Shown here in pieces: positions 5,342 to 9,117 of a stretch of DNA of 9,117 bases (position 1 is the stretch's first letter; each line of letters starts with the position of its first letter). Made by a program: the position numbers and the translations under genes. This DNA comes from Xanthomonas translucens pv. translucens DSM 18974 (GTDB taxonomy: Bacteria; Pseudomonadota; Gammaproteobacteria; Xanthomonadales; Xanthomonadaceae), in assembly GCF_000331775.1 (NCBI RefSeq), contig NZ_CAPJ01000257.1:1-9117 (forward strand), read 5' to 3'. Under the pieces are notes generated by a model that was not told the origin of the DNA, did not search any database, and saw nothing but the letters and a program-made list of their open reading frames with translations.

Positions 5342-7810
5342 ATGACCGCTCATTCCCCGAAACACGGACCCGGCACCTGGCTGTTCGTCGCCTATGCCGT
5401 GGTCATCGCCCTGATCGGCGCCGCCCTGGTCGCGATGGGCGGGCAACTCGTCGCCGTCGGCGGCTCCTGGTACTACCTGCTGGCCGGCCTGGCGCTGGTC
5501 GTGTCCGGCGCGCTGCTGGCGCTGGGCCGCCGCGCTGGGCTGTGGCTGTTCGGCCTGACCCTGGCCGCGACCATCGCCTGGGCGCTGGCCGAAGTCGGCC
5601 TCGACGGCTGGGCGCTGATCCCGCGCCTGGCGATGATCTCGGTGCTCGGCCTGCTGCTGTTGCCGTTCTGGAAGGTGGCGCGCCGGCGCCTGGCGCCGCT
5701 GTCCGGACTGGGCTACGCGTTGGTCGCCGGCGTGCTGCCGGTCCTCGGCGCGCTGCTGGTGTTCGTGCCGCTGCTGTTCCCACGCACTGTCGAGCTGGCC
5801 GATCCGGCGCTGGCCGCGCAACGGCCGCAGGACGCCTTCAGCCGCGCCACGGTGCGCAGCCCCGACGGCAACGTCGCCGCCAACCACGACGCCAGCAACT
5901 GGACCGCCTACGCCGGCTCCAACCTGTCCAACCACTACAGCCCCGGCGCACAAATCACGCCTGACAACGTCAAGGACCTGAAGATCGCCTGGGAATTCCA
6001 TACCGGCGACCTCAAGCCCGCTGGCTCCAAGCTCGGCTATGCGTTCCAGAACACCCCGCTGAAGGTCGGCGACCTGGTCTACATCTGCACCCCCACGCAG
6101 AAGGTGATCGCGGTCGAGGCTGCCACCGGCAAGGAGCGCTGGCGCTTCGATCCCAAGACCAACCCCAAGGCAATGGCCGGCGTCGCCGCCACCACCTGCC
6201 GCGGCGTGTCCTACTTCGAAGCCACCACCCCGGTCGCCGAATGCGCCAAGCGCCTCTTCTGGCCGATGGTCGATGGCCGCCTGGGCGCGCTCGACGCCGC
6301 CACCGGCAAGCTGTGCCAGAGCTTCGGCGAGCACGGCTATGTGGATCTGAACAAGGACACCGGCAACACCAAGCCCGGCTTCGTCGGCCCGACCTCGCCG
6401 CCGATAGTGATGCGAGGCGTGGTGATCCAGCCCACCGGCCAGGTCCGCGACGGCCAGGAACGCGATGCGCCGTCCGGCGTGGTGCGCGCCTTCGACGCGA
6501 TCAGCGGCCAGCTGCGCTGGGCCTGGGACCTGGGCAACCCGGCGATCGCCGCCGCGCCGCCGGCCGGGCAGACCTATACCCGCTCGACCCCGAACGTGTG
6601 GTCGCTGATGGCCGCCGACGACGAACTGGGCCTGGTCTACCTGCCCACCGGCAACGCCTCCGGCGACTTCTTCGGCAAGGGCCGCACCCCGCAGGAAGAG
6701 CAATACACCGCCTCGCTGGTCGCGGTGGATGCGGCCACCGGCAAGGAGCGCTGGCACTTCCGCACGGTCAACCACGACCTGTGGGACTACGACATCGGCC
6801 CGCAGCCGAACCTGGTCGATTTCCCGGTCCCCGGCGGCGGCACGCGCCCGGCGGTGATCCAGGCCACCAAGTCCGGCCAGGTGTTCGTGCTCGACCGGCA
6901 GACCGGCAAGCCGATCATGCCGGTGCAGCAACTGCCGGTGCCGCAGGGCACCGACCACGGCGACTGGACGGCCAAGACCCAACCGGTGTCGCCGGGCATG
7001 CCTAACACCGTCGGCGCGCCGAGCAAGGGCTACGAGACCATCGTCGAATCCGACGCCTGGGGCATCACCCCGTTCGACCAACTGGCCTGCCGCATCCAGT
7101 TCAAGCAGCTGCGCTACGACGGCATGTTCACCCCGCCCAGCCTGGGCGGCTCGCTGTCGTTCACCGGCAACCACGGCGGCATCAACTGGGGCGGCGTGTC
7201 GGTGGACCTGCAGCGCGGCATCATGGTGATGAACAGCAACCGCCTGCCGTACACCGAACACGTGTATCCGCGGCAGGAGATGAACGCACTGGGCGTGGTC
7301 TCGGTGTTCAACGGCAAGAGCAGGACGCCCGGCTACATGGCCCAGGAAGGCCTGGCCTACGGCGCGCGCAAGGAACCGTGGATGTCGCCGCTGAATACGC
7401 CGTGCATCGCGCCGCCTTGGGGCTACCTCTCCGGCGTGGACCTGCGCACCCAGCAGGTGATCTGGCGCCGCCCGCTGGGCACCGGCTACGACCAGGGCCC
7501 GATGGGCATCCCGTCGAAGATGAAGTTCGAGCTGGGCACGCCGAACAACAGCGGCTCGCTGGCCACCGCCGGCGGCGTCACCTTCATCGGCGCGGCGCTG
7601 GACGACTTCCTGCGCGGCTACGACACCCAGACCGGCAAGCTGCTGTGGGAAGTGCGGGTGCCGGCCGGCCCGCAGGCCGCGCCGCTGAGCTATACGGTGA
7701 ACGGCAAGCAGTACATCGTCGCCGCGATCGGCGGCCACGACCGCATGGAGACCAAGCCCGGCGACAGCGTGATCGCCTGGACCCTGCCGGACGCCGCGCC
7801 GGCGAAGTAA
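5342..7810 (+). CDS. gcd: Membrane-bound PQQ-dependent dehydrogenase (glucose/quinate/shikimate family)
   Basis: The 822-residue product is an inner-membrane quinoprotein that oxidises a sugar or polyol in the periplasm and passes electrons to ubiquinone. Five hydrophobic segments lie at about 12-33, 42-62, 66-82, 92-110 and 124-146, as in Gcd of Escherichia coli (796 residues). A PQQ beta-propeller follows, with tryptophan-docking repeats such as VEAATGKERW (258-267), FDAISGQLRW (384-393), VDAATGKERW (462-471) and YDTQTGKLLW (760-769). TTCRGVSY is at 284-291. HDLWDYD at 478-484 puts Asp482 at the catalytic base, and Lys510 in TKSGQVFVLD matches the PQQ-contacting lysine. The residue before TTCRG is Ala283, where the E. 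coli enzyme, from memory, has the substrate-pocket His262, so the substrate may not be glucose; the symbol is a family-level guess. The start at 5342 is chosen by family N-termini. No Shine-Dalgarno is evident, and the frame stays open upstream to 5030. A terminator follows. Confidence 0.9.
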   Translation: MTAHSPKHGPGTWLFVAYAVVIALIGAALVAMGGQLVAVGGSWYYLLAGLALVVSGALLALGRRAGLWLFGLTLAATIAWALAEVGLDGWALIPRLAMISVLGLLLLPFWKVARRRLAPLSGLGYALVAGVLPVLGALLVFVPLLFPRTVELADPALAAQRPQDAFSRATVRSPDGNVAANHDASNWTAYAGSNLSNHYSPGAQITPDNVKDLKIAWEFHTGDLKPAGSKLGYAFQNTPLKVGDLVYICTPTQKVIAVEAATGKERWRFDPKTNPKAMAGVAATTCRGVSYFEATTPVAECAKRLFWPMVDGRLGALDAATGKLCQSFGEHGYVDLNKDTGNTKPGFVGPTSPPIVMRGVVIQPTGQVRDGQERDAPSGVVRAFDAISGQLRWAWDLGNPAIAAAPPAGQTYTRSTPNVWSLMAADDELGLVYLPTGNASGDFFGKGRTPQEEQYTASLVAVDAATGKERWHFRTVNHDLWDYDIGPQPNLVDFPVPGGGTRPAVIQATKSGQVFVLDRQTGKPIMPVQQLPVPQGTDHGDWTAKTQPVSPGMPNTVGAPSKGYETIVESDAWGITPFDQLACRIQFKQLRYDGMFTPPSLGGSLSFTGNHGGINWGGVSVDLQRGIMVMNSNRLPYTEHVYPRQEMNALGVVSVFNGKSRTPGYMAQEGLAYGARKEPWMSPLNTPCIAPPWGYLSGVDLRTQQVIWRRPLGTGYDQGPMGIPSKMKFELGTPNNSGSLATAGGVTFIGAALDDFLRGYDTQTGKLLWEVRVPAGPQAAPLSYTVNGKQYIVAAIGGHDRMETKPGDSVIAWTLPDAAPAK

Positions 7811-7835
7811 CGCCAACCCGCTTCCGCCAGACCCG

Positions 7836-7865
7836 ATCGGCCGTCGCAAGACGGCCGGTTTTTTT
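7836..7865 (+). terminator. Rho-independent terminator of the PQQ dehydrogenase gene
   Basis: CGGCCGTC (7838-7845) pairs perfectly with GACGGCCG (7850-7857) around a GCAA tetraloop. The stem can extend by a T-G and an A-T pair, and seven T residues follow at 7859-7865. It lies 25 bases after the stop codon at 7808-7810. Confidence 0.93.
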
Positions 7866-7980
7866 GTGCCGGGAGCGCTGCCAGCCAACGGCGGCGCGTT
7901 CGCGCATGTGCGCGTTGCGGGCTGGGCCTCGCCAAGCGACTCATTGCACCGCAGCAAAAATCTGAGCGTTTTCAGCGGCC

Positions 7981-8004
7981 TATCGCGCCTATTCAGGTGC
8001 GATA
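7981..8004. repeat. Inverted repeat upstream of the sigma-28 promoter
   Basis: TATCGCGCCT at 7981-7990 and AGGTGCGATA at 7995-8004 form ten pairs (nine Watson-Crick plus one G-U in RNA) around ATTC. It sits 26 bases upstream of the promoter at 8031. It could be an operator or a weak terminator; only three T residues follow. The rest of 7866-8030 holds no gene I can support. Confidence 0.5.
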
Positions 8005-8030
8005 TTTCCGACGAGCGGTCTGTGTCGCGG

Positions 8031-8058
8031 TCAAGCCCACGAGCCTGCCGGCCGATAC
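8031..8058 (+). promoter_or_regulatory. Flagellar sigma-28 (FliA) type promoter
   Basis: TCAA at 8031-8034 (followed by G) and GCCGATAC at 8051-8058 match the TCAAG/TAAA and GCCGATAA elements of sigma-28 promoters. The 16 bases between TCAA and GCCGATAC are within the usual range. Such promoters drive late flagellar and chemotaxis genes. The next ATG that opens a membrane-segment ORF is at 8124, consistent with the chemoreceptor relic that follows. Confidence 0.65.
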
Positions 8059-8123
8059 TGAGAGGCAAATTACCTTTTGTCGACGCGAGCGGATTGCGCC
8101 GATCATCCCAGCCGCTGGCCGCC

Positions 8124-8649
8124 ATGACCTTGCCAGACCCCGCATCCCCTCGCCCAACTGGCAGCTCCCGCCTGCCCGCCCGCGCCTTGCCGTTCGGCCT
8201 GCCCTATGCGCTGGGCCTGTTGGCGATGGCGCTGTACGCGTTGCATCTTGGCCGCTAGCTAGCTCGGCCCGAACAGCCCGGCCCTGGCGCGGCTGACGCC
8301 GGCATTGATCGCCGCAGCGCTGCTGGTGGCGGCGCTGTGCTGGGCCGGCACACGCCGCGCCGTCGCAGCGCGTATTGCAGGCGATGGGCGAAGGTCGCTT
8401 TGAACAACGCCTCGATAGCACCGGCGGCGACGCCGACAGCGCGCTGCTGCGCGCGCTAAAGAGCGCGCAGACGCGGCTGGCCGCACGCCAGGCCGAAACC
8501 GAGGCCGAACTGCGCCGCGACCGCTTCGTGCTGCAGGCGCTGGACGACCTGGACACCATGCTCCGCATCGCCGCCGACGACGGCCGCGTGCACTTCGCCA
8601 ACCGCAAGCTGCTGCAGATGCTGCGCGCGATCGAGCCGGACGTACAGAG
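8124..8649 (+). pseudogene. Decayed chemoreceptor-like gene (membrane anchor plus partial PAS-like domain)
   Basis: Three frames read on from one another. Frame one (ATG 8124 to TAG 8256-8258) gives 44 residues ending in a membrane segment (FGLPYALGLLAMALYALHL). Frame two (about 8263 to TGA 8401-8403) starts LGPNSPALARL, then a second membrane segment ALIAAALLVAALCWAG followed by Arg-Arg. Frame three (about 8369-8649) gives AMGEGRFEQRL, a helical linker with many Ala, Arg and Glu, then a PAS-like start FVLQALDDLDTMLRIAADDG and RVHFANRKLLQML. The layout of two close membrane segments, a HAMP-like linker and a PAS domain suits PAS-containing methyl-accepting chemotaxis proteins. The rest of PAS and the whole signalling domain are absent: homology-like sequence stops near 8649 and pgeF converges from 8741. 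A CTAGCTAG duplication marks the first frame break. The upstream sigma-28 promoter supports the chemotaxis origin. A PAS-containing sensor kinase is the alternative. Confidence 0.65.
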
Positions 8650-8677
8650 CGCTACCGCTGTGGCACCGGATGTAGCG
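8650..8677. terminator. Imperfect hairpin between the relic and pgeF
   Basis: CGCTAC at 8650-8655 pairs with GTAGCG at 8672-8677 around a 16-base loop that can add a C-G pair. No T run is present on either strand. It lies where the two converging units meet and could end either. Weak call. Confidence 0.25.
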
Positions 8678-8740
8678 TGCGCAGCGCATGCGGCAGCCGC
8701 GCGAACGCCGGCCCCAGCCGCTACGCGAACAGCGGCGTGC

Positions 8741-9117
8741 TCAGTCCGCGATCCATGCCAGCGTCGCCATGCGCCCGCTGCGGCGGTCGCGGCGATAGGA
8801 AAAGAAGCGCTGCGCATCGGAGATCGTGCACAGGCCGCCTCCGTGTACCTGCGCCGGGTCGATCCCCGCCGCGGCCAGGCGCTGGCGCGCCAGCGCATAC
8901 AGGTCCACCCGCCAGTGTCCGGGGCGGGTCGCCACGAAGGCCCTGGCCGCGGCCGGATCGTGGCCGAGGAAAGCATCGCGCACGTTCTCGCCGATCTCGT
9001 ACGCCTGCGGCCCCGCGGCCGGCCCCAGCCATGCCTGCAACTGCGCCGGCGGCGTGCGCAGCGCGGCGACGCTGGCTTCCAGCACGCCGCCGGCCAGGCC
9101 TTGCCAGCCGGCATGGC
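8741..9117 (-). CDS. pgeF: Peptidoglycan editing factor PgeF (YfiH/laccase-domain family), 3' part
   Basis: The 124 C-terminal residues are present; the gene continues past the right edge, so about half of a usual 240-260 residue protein is missing. The fragment begins with HAGWQGLAGGVLEA, the family motif whose His is a metal ligand. It then has WLGPAAGPQAYEIGENV, typical of the family core (xIGPxIGxxxYEVG), and ends with the C-terminal signature CTISDAQRFFSYRRDRRSGRMATLAWI. Members were once annotated as polyphenol oxidases. They are now known as PgeF/YfiH, linked to keeping non-canonical amino acids out of peptidoglycan precursors, and as purine nucleoside phosphorylases. The protein is cytoplasmic. 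The family usually has Arg where Gln follows HAGW here, a mild change. It is transcribed leftwards, converging on the chemoreceptor relic, and its natural stop (TGA, 8743-8741) is intact. Confidence 0.93.
   Translation of the reverse strand, partial: HAGWQGLAGGVLEASVAALRTPPAQLQAWLGPAAGPQAYEIGENVRDAFLGHDPAAARAFVATRPGHWRVDLYALARQRLAAAGIDPAQVHGGGLCTISDAQRFFSYRRDRRSGRMATLAWIAD

Noticed and set aside
5233..5964. GTG-started ORF behind the GGGAGGGG in the dehydrogenase leader
   Set aside because: It runs out of frame through the dehydrogenase gene, with an Arg/Pro-rich shadow translation.
7901..7914. CGCGCA-TG-TGCGCG near-palindrome
   Set aside because: A short alternating GC-rich palindrome is likely by chance in this DNA, and nothing around it supports a function.
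5180..8125. Very long open frame on the - strand (981 codons) opposite the PQQ dehydrogenase gene
   Set aside because: Its translation is rich in Arg, His, Gly, Ala and Gln with no domain, as expected opposite a GC-rich gene. The + strand reads a complete recognised enzyme.
1..9117. tRNA, rRNA, insertion sequence or integrase
   Set aside because: No transposase or integrase motif, no tRNA-like cloverleaf and no rRNA segment was recognised on either strand by eye.

Overview
The window looks like chromosomal DNA of a plant-associated Xanthomonas (gammaproteobacterium). The DNA is GC-rich with strong G/C preference at third codon positions. It carries a trehalose operon with a GH15 gene between otsB and otsA, a membrane PQQ dehydrogenase gene, a flagellar-type promoter in front of a chemoreceptor relic and, at the left end, what appears to be an HrpX-controlled (type III secretion) gene. 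The genus call is inference from gene content and promoter types, not from a database match.

Left part (1-1115): a textbook plant-inducible-promoter (PIP) box, TTCGC-N15-TTCGC, followed after exactly 30 bases by a -10-like CATCAT, lies just upstream of a 262-residue ORF that I do not recognise. The protein has a Ser/Pro/Thr-rich N-terminus, four tandem units of about 47 residues and a short Cys/aromatic/Arg C-terminus. This is the best candidate for something undescribed: a possible type III effector built of small helical repeats. A long hairpin with A and T runs on its two sides separates it from the next operon.

Middle part (1116-5082): otsB (trehalose-6-phosphate phosphatase), a GH15 glycoside hydrolase and otsA (trehalose-6-phosphate synthase) are packed head to tail, with a 4-base ATGA overlap between the GH15 gene and otsA and possibly another between otsB and the GH15 gene. 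OtsA makes trehalose-6-phosphate from UDP-glucose and glucose-6-phosphate and OtsB dephosphorylates it to trehalose. The GH15 enzyme may hydrolyse trehalose or a related alpha-glucoside. A stem-loop follows otsA.

Right-middle (5083-7865): a membrane-bound PQQ-dependent dehydrogenase of the glucose/quinate/shikimate family (five N-terminal membrane segments plus a PQQ beta-propeller), ending in a clear rho-independent terminator.

Right end (7866-9117): a flagellar sigma-28 type promoter precedes the decayed 5' half of a chemoreceptor-like gene (two membrane segments and the start of a PAS-like domain, split over three reading frames, no signalling domain). Converging on it is the 3' half of pgeF (YfiH/laccase-domain family), cut by the window edge.
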